A DNA stretch of 64,000 nt from contig JAJEKV010000059.1 of the NCBI GenBank assembly GCA_021234155.1, positions 475,844-539,843 of the forward strand, given 5' to 3'. The position numbers were made by a program, and so were the translations under genes. The notes beneath the pieces are model-generated. The model did not search any database. It was given only the letters and a program-made list of their open reading frames with translations, and was not told the origin of the DNA. Every line of letters begins with the position of its first letter. The first letter of the stretch is position 1. The stretch comes from Isoetes taiwanensis (taxonomy: Eukaryota; Streptophyta; Lycopodiopsida; Isoetales; Isoetaceae). Below are positions 11,511 to 22,800 of the stretch, piece after piece.

Positions 11511-12197
11511 ATCTTAACCCTAGAATCTGCTGAGGGATGATCAGGACAGAATTCGAGCAAAGGAAGGTGAGTCTTGATATTATAGAATCGCAACAAATGC
11601 ACCAACAATAATAGACCTAAGCTCTATGACCAAACAACTCGATAAGACTTGGAAGAAAGCAAAGCATCGTAACCGACCCATGTGACAACCTAAAATAATA
11701 GGAATGACAGTGTAGAAAAAAGGACTGTCCAACTGAGAACTACAAATGGAACATCTAGGCTATGCTTACTTCATGAAAATAGGAGAGCAAGGCACAAGAT
11801 GCTCCCTGATCCACGCTCACCCGAGCCTGTGGATGGCACTGCAAGAAGAAACATATCATGCTACCTATACTTGCAGGGTCAGCTTTTTTATGTAGATGGG
11901 CACCAGAGAGTGTTGAGGACTATGGCAGGGAAACAAATCATGTCTTTCCAACATATGGCTATGCTAGAATGTATGGTGGTGTTTTTGTTGATTCTTTTGT
12001 CAAATAGATGACGGTTTGATCTCTTACAAATGCGGGGCTTCGAGCCTCACTTCCTTCAGTAACAAAGATGGCAGAAATTGAAGGGCTCGATGCACATAAG
12101 CGCGCAGTCACCTTGCGTCTTGAGATGCGATGATCTGATGGTATTGATAACAATTTTGATGGATACAGATTTTCTTACTTGCATCATAGGGAGTGGT
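11511..12197. other. Unrecognised sequence between duplication copies 1 and 3
   Basis: Unique within the window. Short frames exist on both strands (for example 11799-12011), but they show no family motif, coding bias or splice structure I can defend. Confidence 0.4.
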
Positions 12198-12599
12198 AAA
12201 GTAGGGTGTTTATATCATCTACCTAAGGCATATAGTTGATTTTCTTGCCATTTCTTATTACTAAGTGTTTGTTTTTTCCGCCGCTCATTTCATGGGCCAG
12301 AAAATGCATAATTGAGAATGATGCCACCGTGGTTCACTATATCTCTTTGTTTCAGATAGCTACATGTGCTAGTTTTTGTTAAAGGCTCCTTTTTTTTTTA
12401 AATAGTTTTTTTTTTTTAATTGTTGGGTTGGCTACTAGATCCCAAAAGACATTGATTGACATTTTCCAGATTTGGATTTGTATCATTGCAATGTTGCAGT
12501 TTAAACTTTCACATCATACAAATTACTATTTGCTTTATGCTAGCATCATGTCATTGACAATTTTGCAAACACCACACTATGGTATATTAGCCTTTTAAA
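12198..12599. repeat. Segmental duplication copy 3, module C
   Basis: Collinear with 45336-45748. It includes a T-rich tract that is shorter here than the ~28-T run in copy 2 near 45540. It ends with GGTATATTAGCCTTTTAAA, after which copy 2 continues directly into module A. Here a 4.57-kb insertion intervenes and module A resumes at 17167. Confidence 0.8.
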
Positions 12600-13631
12600 T
12601 CTATTGTTTAAATTTGGTTTTCCTGGCAAGTGGGAAAATTTTTGGATTTTTCTCCAGGCTTCTTTGTCCAAGGTTGTGGGGATTTTTTATGCCGGAAAAT
12701 ATTCCTGACTACCAAAAATCAAAAAAATTTCCTCGAGTATGATTTTTTAGCAGGTCTTTGCTTTCGATAGATTATTACCTTTCTGGCATCGAGGCCTTGT
12801 ATGTCGGATGGAAGACATTTATCGGGCAGCATGATTAGCCGGGCGAAGAGGATTTCTGGCATCCAAGGGCTTTATGAAGCATCCAAGGCTTCTTGATAAT
12901 TCTCTATAACAGGTATGGTGCGCATCCTATTTTTTTTTTCCTTCTGTTCTGCTCTTCATAGAGTTCCACCATCGTGCCAATTATCTGGCTTAGGTTCTAA
13001 TCCATCACAAGCTTTCATTCTGCCATGGATGGGGAAGAATACCGTTTCTTTTCTTTTGTAGTATTATTAGCAGGTTAGTTCTTTCTCTAAGGAAAACCCC
13101 TTTCGGCATGCAGTTCTCTTCTCTAGACATGACCAAATTCATTCTTCCATTCTTCATGCATTTTTTTCTTTCTTTCTTTTGTATCTAGAAAGCATTATTT
13201 CTTCCAGGAAGAGGTGAGTCTTCTCTAACATGATTGCACGAAATGGGTCATGCAGTTCCAAGAAAAAGACGAGGCATTGAAGTTATTCTGTCTAATAAGT
13301 CATATTGATGTAGAAGATGTGAACTGACCATTCTGTGCGCCAGTTAGTTCTTTTCCTCAGCAAATTTGATGCCTATTGTAGTAGGCTCTTGGATCGTTGT
13401 GCCATAGAAGCAAGCCTGTCCATAGGCAAGCAATTTAATTTATTGTATTGTTCCAGCTCTTCATGACGAAGATTTTCTGGGTTTTAGAATAAACTCTCTT
13501 CAGACCTATGGTCCTAATTCTCTTACGCTAGACAATCATCTTAAAGCATTTTTTAGATGCTGGCAGTAGAGCTACAACAACTATACGTTTTAATATTTGC
13601 CATTTTTAAGGTTTATCATTTCTTTAAATAG

Positions 13632-14279
13632 ACTGTTCAAGCGGGAATTCAAAGCTCACTTGGAGGAGCACTATGACTTTGCATGTGTGAGGAGCTTCTT
13701 CGATCAACTGAGACCGTAAGTTCTTTGTGATCTTACTTTTGTATCCAACATGTCATGCAATACACATGATGTAATGCATTTTCTTAACAATAGGTTGCTG
13801 CTCTCTTCATGTGCTGCAGATATCAACGTTCAACTTATTTACTTATTCAGTTTCCATCACCAACCAGGTGAGTAGTTTGAACCTTTTGGTCCTCCTGTCA
13901 ATACAATCAACTTATGTCTATCATATAGTCATCCACATGATTTACTAGCAGTACCCTGCTTTTACTTCATATGAGTTTTATTGTAACTCTTCATTTGACA
14001 AGCAATAAGATAGCCAAAGATTCTTGGAATCATGCATTTCTTTGTAAACCATAAAGCATGAATGGATGAACTTCTCAGAAAGGCCATCAGCTCTTATAAA
14101 TGTGGCCATGGAACTGCAATTTATTATAGCACACCAAAATGAAAGTTTGCGTTCTTTTTTCTAGGTCAAACTCTCCACAGATCGTCTTACAAGGGAAGTC
14201 AATCATCTTCTTTCTATTCAGGATTCTTTATTGTTTGATGAAAAAATGCTTGATGGAGGACTAACATGGGCCCTAGCAG
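13632..14279 (+). pseudogene. Three exon-like fragments of an unidentified gene
   Basis: Three stretches are bounded by good plant splice signals. Exon 1 (13632-13715) encodes FKREFKAHLEEHYDFACVRS followed by FFDQLRP, with donor CC|GTAAGT. Exon 2 (13820-13867) has acceptor TGCTGCAG and donor CAG|GTGAGT. Exon 3 (14165-14279) has acceptor TTCTAG and, in one frame, VKLSTDRLTREVNHLLSIQ. Exon 1 looks strongly coding. The exon 1 frame joined through exon 2 reaches a stop in exon 3, and the open frame of exons 2 and 3 does not match exon 1. This looks like a broken or captured gene fragment. I do not recognise the family. Confidence 0.35.
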
Positions 14280-15599
14280 GTGATATTACGTATGATATTA
14301 CAACTGATCTGCGCGGCAGAGCTCAATGACGATAACTTAGTAGGTGCCATTATAACATAGGTACGAGAATGTTTTCTTCTCAGTAATATGATAAATCCTA
14401 ACATAGCTAGGTGCATTTATTTAGGTGCATGTGTTCTAAGATTACGTCAATAATGAGCAGGTTAACCTTCTCTTTCATATCCTGGCTATAATGAAATGTT
14501 TTTCATTGATCAATAACGTAAGTTTGCGCATTTATTCCATACTTGAAAATACACTCATGTCCATAGTTTCAAGCTTACATGCTTTTGAAGATTAGCTATA
14601 ATCATATTTTCTGCATAAAACACGATGACCTGTGCATCTAGTTCATGAAGTTTGTCGTCTAAACCACTGGTGTTGGTAGGTTCACAAACAATTTAGTTGT
14701 ACTGGGTTGGTGCTGAAGCAAAGAATTATTGTCATTTTTTGCCACATCGATCTAAGCTTTTATGGCTGCTACTTGTGATCTGCTCGATTTCTATTCTCCT
14801 CGTAAAGTTAATGTTTCTTAACTCTTATAACTTGCCCTTTATGATTTTTCTGCAGATAGTGCTTGGAATATTCAACGACACATTACTATAGGTCTTGAGG
14901 TTGGTGATTATCTTCGAGGTCTACTTGAAGCTCCTATTTTGTCGGATCTCGATCATAGACAAGGATGATTGCCATCGATTGGTTTGTGGGCTATTGCATA
15001 GGTTCCAAGCATAGATTCAAGCTTTGATTTAGCCCTTGCATTTTCCTTGCACCCAATGACGTCTGCAAAGCCCTTTGTCAGTTTAACAAATAGCCTGAAA
15101 TTATTTTCCCACCTAGGTATGGCATTGCAGCCACTCAGGGAAATAGGTCATGTCAAGAGTCCCTCTTAGCATAGGGTTTTCGTATCCTCTTTTTCTTTTG
15201 TAGAGCTGCTCTTGCCTTTGACACTGGACAGAATTAAGCATAAATAGTTTACAATCTCCTGGATTATTTGGAATGAATTGGGAATGACTCAAGTATGCAA
15301 CGTTCAGGGGGATGATCATAAAAAAAAATACTCCTTTTGCACTTTACCATGATTGTGTCACAGATTTACTAATCAATGTATGTGAGAGTCCACAGGCTAT
15401 CAATTGCTTTCTATTGCTTAGTATGTCATCCAAGGCGTAGCCTATTTTAAATCTGCACTTTTTTCCCTTAAAGTGTAAATTTGAGTTCTAAGTTTCTGGA
15501 CTAATCAATATTAGGAAAGCTTATTTACTGTCCACTTGGTGAGCAACAGCACCAAGTAGCAGAGGTTATTTATGCAGGCAGTTCTTGGCCAAGTTATTA

Positions 15600-15720
15600 T
15601 CATCTAGATGCAAACATCATTATTATAGTGTCATGCCATTATTACATTTAAAGCAATTAGAATCATTATTAAAGAGTCATACCATTATTTCATTTACAGC
15701 AATTAGCTTGAGCACTGAAT
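15600..15720. repeat. Imperfect ~60-bp tandem duplication
   Basis: A stretch around CATTATTA...GTCATACCATTATT...AGCAATTAG occurs twice in a row inside the 12.6-17.2 kb insertion. No function is visible. Confidence 0.4.
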
Positions 15721-17166
15721 TTCTATGTGTCCATATGTTTACCAATCTGCAGTCCCATATCTCTGATTACCTGCTTGCTTCTTAACATCTCATGCTTTTT
15801 ACTTCCTAGCATGTACAATAAATTTACAACTGATGACATAAGAAACACTTATATTTCTTGAACATTCAGAAGGCTGATACAAAGGTAAGCATTTGTTGAT
15901 GAACAATACATTTGTTCATGTCTCACCCATACATCTCTTCATCTCTCCATGCTAACATCCCTTACATGAAAGGGGAAGCCAACTTTATGCCACAGGTGCT
16001 GTCAACTAGATATAGCAAACACCATATCAAAATTAGAACTCCCAGTTAGATGTAGTTAAAGCATACCTACATTTGCCGAATCTGTATATGTGAAGCCGAC
16101 ATTCTATTTCCACATCTATACCATTTTGTTGCATTAGCATGTAATGTATGTAGTGGCATCAATCTATAAAATAATGACAAATTTAATAATCAATTAATAT
16201 AAGGTCCAAGAGCAAGGAACGTAAGGAAAGAAAGATGATTATGCATATAAAGCACATGAAAGGCACATATGCATATAAGATGTCTATTGAGCATGCGATC
16301 CTTTATATCTTACGAGCATCTATAGAACAACCTATATTCAAATATCGAGAGTGCAATTTATATCATGCACAAGCTATCGTGGTCATAAAGTAGGATTCCA
16401 TTTGTGAGAATAAATGTAGCCTATTATTTATATTCTCAGTCAATGAACACCAATCCAATCTCGATTTGAAATAATTAAATCATGAGAAAGTGTTCCACGC
16501 ATGCAATATCGATTGAACTGTAAAAGACCTATGTACAACATGATGGTATTGAGCACACACGCTAGCTGGCAGCACTTCCAATGCCATCTAGCACGTTTGA
16601 TTATAAGATATACTCCCACACATTTGGGATGCAACTTTAGGATTCCAAACTTTAATATACGTGGGAACCTAAGTTTAGCTTGGTATTTTATATTGAACAT
16701 ATCATCTACGCCAACGCCAATATCAAGGATTTATAAATGTTTAGTAGTGCGGCTACGCTGTCTGAAGAACTAGGTAAGTAGTCAAACACTATAGTTGGGT
16801 GGCACATAAAAACATGGGAAGTGGACTTTCAGACTTAGTGCCATGTCTTTCTCCTTTGTGAGTTGTAGCACAAAGAATACATTATGACTGGAATACTATA
16901 GCTAATGCACTCCTCTACCCTATGTAAGTTGTATCACCTATTCCCTCTACAGTCATAGCACGTCTACACCTACATGTGATCTATAATGCCACATTATATA
17001 TGGTCATGCCATCTATCCATAATTAGTGGTACATGTACCATTAAATTGTTGCCTTGCATATATTTATTATGGCTTGAGAGTTATGTAACATTTTCACTTT
17101 TAAAAGAAGTCCAACAAAATCAAAATTGAACACTAACGACCTATGTAATGTCTATTTCTAATTTAG

Positions 17167-17198
17167 TTACAATTAGTTTGGCATTACACAATCTTCCT
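17167..17198. repeat. Segmental duplication copy 3, start of module A
   Basis: TTACAATTAGTTTGGCATTA and the next bases match 713-743 of copy 1. Homology is broken at 17199 by a family I LINE and resumes at 18111. Confidence 0.7.
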
Positions 17199-18110
17199 TA
17201 CAGTTTCACTTACAGCCTCGGAGTTAAAACAACGGTGCCCTATGCTATTCTTTTACAAGAGACAGGTTTTTGGCCTCTTCAACATTCTGCCATGAAGCGC
17301 CATCTCCACTATATCTGCAAGGTGCACCACATGGATGATGTTAGGTATCCTGTTCTTGCACTTGCCATGGCTGAATCTTCTCAGCGTTTGAAACGATGTT
17401 GGAAAGAGCATTGCACTACATGGTTTGCGGTTGAACGTGCAACCGTGAGCACTACCCGATGCTTGCTAGTTCTGATCCCCGAGCTTTTGCAACAATATCT
17501 CAATGGTCGCTTTTTCTCAAAAGATATGGGAAGCGATTACTTTGGCCCAAGTGAAAACCGGTCCTTATCATGCACACATAAATCCCACCTTGGCACCGGG
17601 CCCCAAGCTTATTTGCTTGCTTCATTGTCCAGGAACAAGCTTGTAGCTATTGCATCAATTCGCACGGGTCCCAATGTGTTCTGATTGAGGCGGTAGATGG
17701 GAGCGCCGCGAATTGCGCGAGAAGTTTAAACTATATGCCTGTTGCCAGTTACAGGTTATTGAAGATGAAAGCCATACTCTTTTGAGTTGCCCTGCTTTTG
17801 AGATAGTCCAGAATCATTTTTTGAAACTTAGCATTCCATTCCACGCTTCCACAACTTCTCAGAGCACCATCTGTGCATGACTTGGCATTATACATACCTG
17901 AGGTTCTAGATAAACGTCTGCAATTACAGAGTAGTCATTATCTCCGCTTGTCTAGTATCATCATTACTGGAAAGGTTTTTCCCTTGAAAACATTTCGAGG
18001 CAGGGGTTTTTTAATCCTAGTAGTAATGATTGTACTAGCCCATTGTATGGGTTCCATGACCTATTGGTCTCCGTGGACGTTAAAAAATCTATTCTATTCT
18101 ATTATATTCT
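17199..18110 (+). mobile_element. LINE family I, 3' fragment inserted in copy 3
   Basis: Plus-strand insertion flanked by short TTCC repeats (17194-17197 and 18110-18113) where copies 1 and 2 have a single site. The frame at 17215-17684 gives VPYAILLQETG and KRCWKEHCTTWFAVE, matching the post-RT region of the 4.3-6.7 kb element. The sequence after it reads CQLQVIEDESHTLLSCPAFE (a zinc-knuckle-like C...H...C). The 3' module (stem CCTTGAA/TTCGAGG, then GGTCTCCGTGGACG) and a degenerate (TTCTA)n tail close the element. It is 5'-truncated and contains no RT palm. Confidence 0.78.
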
Positions 18111-18529
18111 TCCCAGGCATCTACATCTATATCTATTGTAACAAGCTCTTGTTTGAAGTTGAATCCAAACTAGTGACATAATTTAAATGTATGTGGCCTA
18201 TTAGTCTTACTTACTGTAGTGCTTCAACAATTTATGTGCAGAAGAACAAGACAAGCACACTCATATGCCGTGCGCATTGCAATTGTTGTTTTCCTAGGCA
18301 ACCCTTTACTATCGATGTGTGTGCAACATGCCTTTCTTCTAGTGCGACCTTTTCATTTTAGTATATCACAAATATTTTATTCAATACAATGGTATTAGAA
18401 GTATGAAATATTAGGTAAAAGCTATCTAAATATGCGTGGCCAAAATTCCTTTTACAAGAAAAAAACCTAATTATCTTGGCTAAATAATATTGTCCAACAA
18501 GATTCACCTAGGTTTCTACGACTGAACAT
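18111..18529. repeat. Segmental duplication copy 3, module A continued
   Basis: Matches about 741-1195 of copy 1, with a 27-bp deletion just before the right edge: ACGACT is joined directly to GAACAT. Homology stops at 18529 and resumes at 25831 on the other side of a 7.3-kb composite insertion. Confidence 0.8.
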
Positions 18530-18534
18530 TGCCA

Positions 18535-18562
18535 CGGTTCTATTGCGACAGCAATAGAACCG
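18535..18562. repeat. Terminal 12-bp palindrome, unit 1
   Basis: Perfect inverted repeat CGGTTCTATTGC / GCAATAGAACCG with a GACA loop. The same hairpin opens unit 2 at 24862-24889. Confidence 0.85.
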
Positions 18563-18718
18563 ACATTCCTTGGATGGGGACGTCCCTTTGTCACTCCTCC
18601 TATTTATGCAGCCTCTCTTCATTGTTCTATCATCGGCGTTCTCTTGAGCTAGATTTCTTCTTCTTCTCTATCCTATCAGTTTCAAGACTATTCCTATGTT
18701 TAATCTTTCTTACAGAAG

Positions 18719-18857
18719 CTTAAGATATCTCGCCTTTGCTATTTGGCGATACTGCAAGCGGTTTGGTGATCAAACGGTTTGGTGATAATGTTCCTTTTAA
18801 GATATCTCGCCTTTGCTGTTTGGCGATACTGCAAGCGGTTTGATGATAATGTTCCTT
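18719..18857 (+). repeat. ~78-bp tandem duplication with inner hairpin
   Basis: TTAAGATATCTCGCCTTTGC and the next ~40 bases occur twice (18719 and 18797). Within each copy, TCGCC...GGCGA can pair. Confidence 0.7.
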
Positions 18858-19712
18858 TTTTGTTTCTTTTTTGCTTCTCTGCTGGGATGTTGGATTTGTG
18901 TGCTTGCTATGGTGGACGTAGCATCGTTTCCATTTCTCTCCAAGTTTCTTTTAGCTTTTTCAGGCAGCTCTGCAGTACGGCTCTTCCTCCGGCTTGGATT
19001 CGGCCATTGCTATCAGCTACTGCTGGTTCTCATAAAACCTTAAGGGAATAGTTTTCGACCAGATTTTTGTGCAATCCAGATTTGGGTTTTCTTGGTTTCT
19101 ATTTGAATGGGTTCTTAGCGATGAGGGTTTCACATGAATCTGCTTCTTTGGTTTGTAGAATCCTTGTAGGACATGCAACAGATTTGTGGATAGCTTTTAA
19201 TCTATTGTCTTTCTGATCTTACCAGAGTATAGGGCAGGAATCGATGGTTGGAGCGAATCTTTCTGCAGCACAGGGCATGCCGGATGATATGCCTTTATTA
19301 TTCTATTTTTTGCAGATGCGATCTGTGGTTAGGCGTATCGATGGTTGCAAACCCTCATCTGATTCTTGTTCATTTTGTTTTTCGAGTTTTTTGTCTTGAT
19401 GTTTAGTATGAGGGCCTTTTGGCTGGGCCGTTTTCATGGTGGTCTGTGCTTGTATAGAGACCCAGCTTCGATTTGGTTTGTTAAGGCCAGTTTTTGAGCC
19501 GATTCTACCCTCCGGATCTTTGGTAGCGGGATCTGAAGGCGAACCTGGATCTTGCAGTATGAACTCAGATCGGGCAACCTTGTAAGGACTCAGACCGCTG
19601 CCGCAACTCTCAAGCTTCTTAACCGGAAACTTTCCCTGTGTAAATCAGTTCTGTAAGTCGGTCTACCTTCCTTCACAAGTTATTTTTATAACAGGTCGCA
19701 ATTTGTCTATAA

Positions 19713-19785
19713 AATTTGGCATGGTGCATTGGTTAGCTCGATTATTATCATTTGTATGGTCAGAGGTTCAAACTTCGGATGGAAC
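19713..19785 (+). repeat. Possible tRNA-like SINE head
   Basis: TGGTGCATTGGTTAGC resembles a tRNA A box, and AGAGGTTCAAACTTC, about 40 bases on, resembles a B box. The spacing and order fit a Pol III promoter. No clear SINE body or tail was found. Confidence 0.3.
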
Positions 19786-19849
19786 GATTTTTCATTCAAA
19801 CTTCGGATGAAACGATGTTTCCGATTCATTTTTAGTTTTCATTGTGATT

Positions 19850-22800
19850 GTTTGAGGTAGTTTTTATCTTTCATTGTGGAGTGCAAAGTTACTACATATA
19901 TGCCGTTACACCAAATTTTATCTTCCTTTTTTAAATTGTTTGGAGGTAAATTTAGTAGATGTTGTTGGTTAGACATGGATCGCAGTATTACATTTCATGT
20001 ATGATCTAGTCAGGCCTTCTTTTGTGGTTGTAGAGATCCATATGACTATAGTCCTATTTCTAATATTTCTTTATTCCTTATATTGATGGGTTGACATCTC
20101 TTATCCTTATTGTTTCTCGTCCAGAATATGTTTTCTTGTTCATTTTATAAAATGTTTTTTGCGAGACATATTATCGTTTCTTGCCTTTGGTAGATGATAT
20201 TTCATCTTCCTAATGTCTGCCTGCCAATTCTTCGTGGATTTTTTTCGAGCGCAACCTAGGTATGGTTTGTTTTCTCATTTCATTCACTTGGCGCGTCATT
20301 TTTGACTAGGCATTGGTTTAATTCATTTTTTGAATGTTGGTTCTTCGGGTGCCATGTATGGTCTAGTTGGGCTTTTCTTTGTCGTTGTGGAGATCCAGAT
20401 GAGTTTAGTCCTATTTTGAGGCATTTTCTTTTATAGAGATCTCGGTTTAATCCTTATACTAACGGCAAGTCATCACCTTATTGATTATCCATAGAATGTT
20501 TTTTTGTCCATCATTGTCTTTCGTTAGTTTTTTTGGCAAGATATATTGTTGTATTCACATTTTCATTCATCTGCCTTGGTATGTGATATTTTGTTTTCCT
20601 AAGGTTCACCTGCCGATTTTCTATGGATCTTTTCAAACACAACCTAGATTGTACTTTGATTCACCCCACGGCGTCATGATACTCCATCTAGGCTTCTTGT
20701 GCTTTTTTATCCGATTTCCGTCGTGGTATTTTCTCCAGGAGGTGATGGCTTCCATTGGTGGTTGCTTTTTTCGTTTCTCTTTCTAGATTACCTTTGCCCA
20801 CTCTCTTGCTTTGGAGTTTCTCTTTTCCATGGTATTGCTTCATTTCGAGATTTGGTTGTACTGATTTTATTTGTCCTGTGTCTTTTATTTTTTCTCGTCG
20901 TCTCTATTATTCCTTGTTTCCATTATTCTGATTGACTCTAGGGCTATATGACATCACCGTCCATACGTTTAGCGCCATTGCTACCTCATTTTATTAACTT
21001 TGGACGTGGTGCTCAATTTTTGATCGCTCTCTGTTTCTTATGCGGTGAGTGTATTAATTTGGTCAGGTCTTTATTGTTGTGGTTGTTTTGTCATATTCGT
21101 AGATTTATTTATTCTTATCCTAGTAGTTCCTTGTCCATTTCTCGTTGCATTGTTCCATTTCTTCACTTGATGCGTCTCCTTGGTCTGGTACTCTAGCATA
21201 GTTCCTTTCCCATGATGTGTTTTATTGTTTTGGGACTCTGATACTTTTCCTTGTCTTGTATGCCGTGTTTGTTCCATTATTCTTTTTACCTTTGTTTTTT
21301 GTTACTTCATTTAGCACTTGATGTACTCCCTTGTTCTGGTATTTTGGACCTCCTTACCTATTTCTCTTACCCCGTTCTTCCACTTGCTTCATGTTTCCCA
21401 TCAGCCCCTTATCTATGCAGTTTGTTTCATTTGTTGCATTGATCCATGTAGACCCATTTCTCTCAATGGCTTCTACTTTTTAAGTGCATGCATTCTGTTC
21501 ACCTTTTTTGCGTTGAACCTTATAGATTTGTTTCTTCCTTTGGCTTTTATTTCTCATGTTCGTTTGGTTTTCTTGTTTGTCCAAATCGTGCCTTGTTGAC
21601 CCCTTAGTTATTTTACCATAATCTTTCAATCATGTTACTTGTGCTTCCTCTTTTCCATGATTTTTGTGTTCTTTCGGGTTTTTCAGACTTCCTGCCTGAT
21701 TCGTGTTGGCCTTTTTTATTTTTCACCTTGACCTTTGTTGCTCTTGCGTCCGGGTTCTCCTACCCCATTGATCCCTCTTTCTGGTTTTTTGACTTGATTC
21801 CATTGCCTCCTCTTTCACCAATTCCATCTGCCCCCTCCATCGTAGCTTTGTTGCGCTCCAGTTGCTATGTCATTTCTCTATTTCTTGTGTTTCCGTTGTT
21901 TCATTCTCTGAGTTCCTTTGGCTTCTTATTTCGTTCAACTTTGTTGACGTTATTACTCCTTTAGTTGCAGCTTTCTTTCTTTGGTTTTTTGTTGACATTA
22001 TTACTCCTTCAGTTGCATCGTCCTTTCTTTGGTTTCTGGTCTTTTTGCTCTTTGTTTTCTTGCTAGTTAGGTTAGTTTGGCTTATTGTATCCGTGTTGTG
22101 TAGTATTTTCTGCTTCATTAGTCATTTGTTGTAGTTCTTTAGTCATTTGTTGTAGTTCTTGTTTGTGTCAATTATTTCATTTGCGTTGTTGGTTCCTTTC
22201 ACCTCATCCATTCCATTATACCCCTTTTGTTGGCTTTAACTCTAATATTTCTTCCATTTGTACTATGTTCCTCTTGTTACTATCCCATTTTCCTGTCAGT
22301 TTCACTTTGTTTTCTTGTTCAATGGGTCCCTTTGGTTTGATATTAACACATTCGCTATTGACATTCAGCACCCTGTTGACCCTTGCAGAGTCATTGTTCC
22401 ATTTTGCTTCCATATTTCATGTTCATTTGTTTTTTGCATGTCCAGTTGTCGCCATGAAACTCGTCACTGTTCTTCCCACTCTTTCTACCATTGACTCGTA
22501 ATCCTCTTGAGATTCATCATACTCCTGTTTTCCATTGTTGGGTCGAAATCTTTTTACATACTATGTTGTCATTTAGATGATGGCGAGGGGATAGCTATCT
22601 TGACTTCGAGGAAAGGGGTGTAAGGATTCTTGATTGTATATTTGGTGAGTAAGGTTCACATTAAATATTTTCACTTCATCGTTTCTTATATAGTTTTATT
22701 CATATAGTTTCCTTTCACCTTCGAGATTCTACACAGTTTGTTTAATGTAGAATTTGGTTATATGCAAGTAGATAATGTGTGTAGTGCATGGTTTTGGTTG

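Larger units (their letters stand above)
12600..17166. mobile_element. 4.57-kb insertion into copy 3, possible gene-carrying Helitron
   Basis: Both borders are fixed by comparison with copies 1 and 2. The host TTTTAAA|TTACAATT is split precisely, with no target duplication, between A and T. The inserted DNA starts with TC (12600) and ends TTTAG (17166). Insertion between A and T, a 5' TC and no duplication are Helitron features, and the interior carries exon-like fragments. However, the end is TTAG rather than CTRR, and I see no GC-rich hairpin next to it. Classification is therefore tentative, while the insertion itself is well supported. Apart from the exons at 13632-14279, the interior is AT-rich and unrecognised. 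Confidence 0.45.

Noticed and set aside
693-12600. Circular permutation of modules (A-B then C) in copy 1
   Set aside because: The C at 12198 belongs to copy 3, because its module A resumes at 17167 after an insertion. Copy 1's own C would lie left of the Helitron, outside the window.
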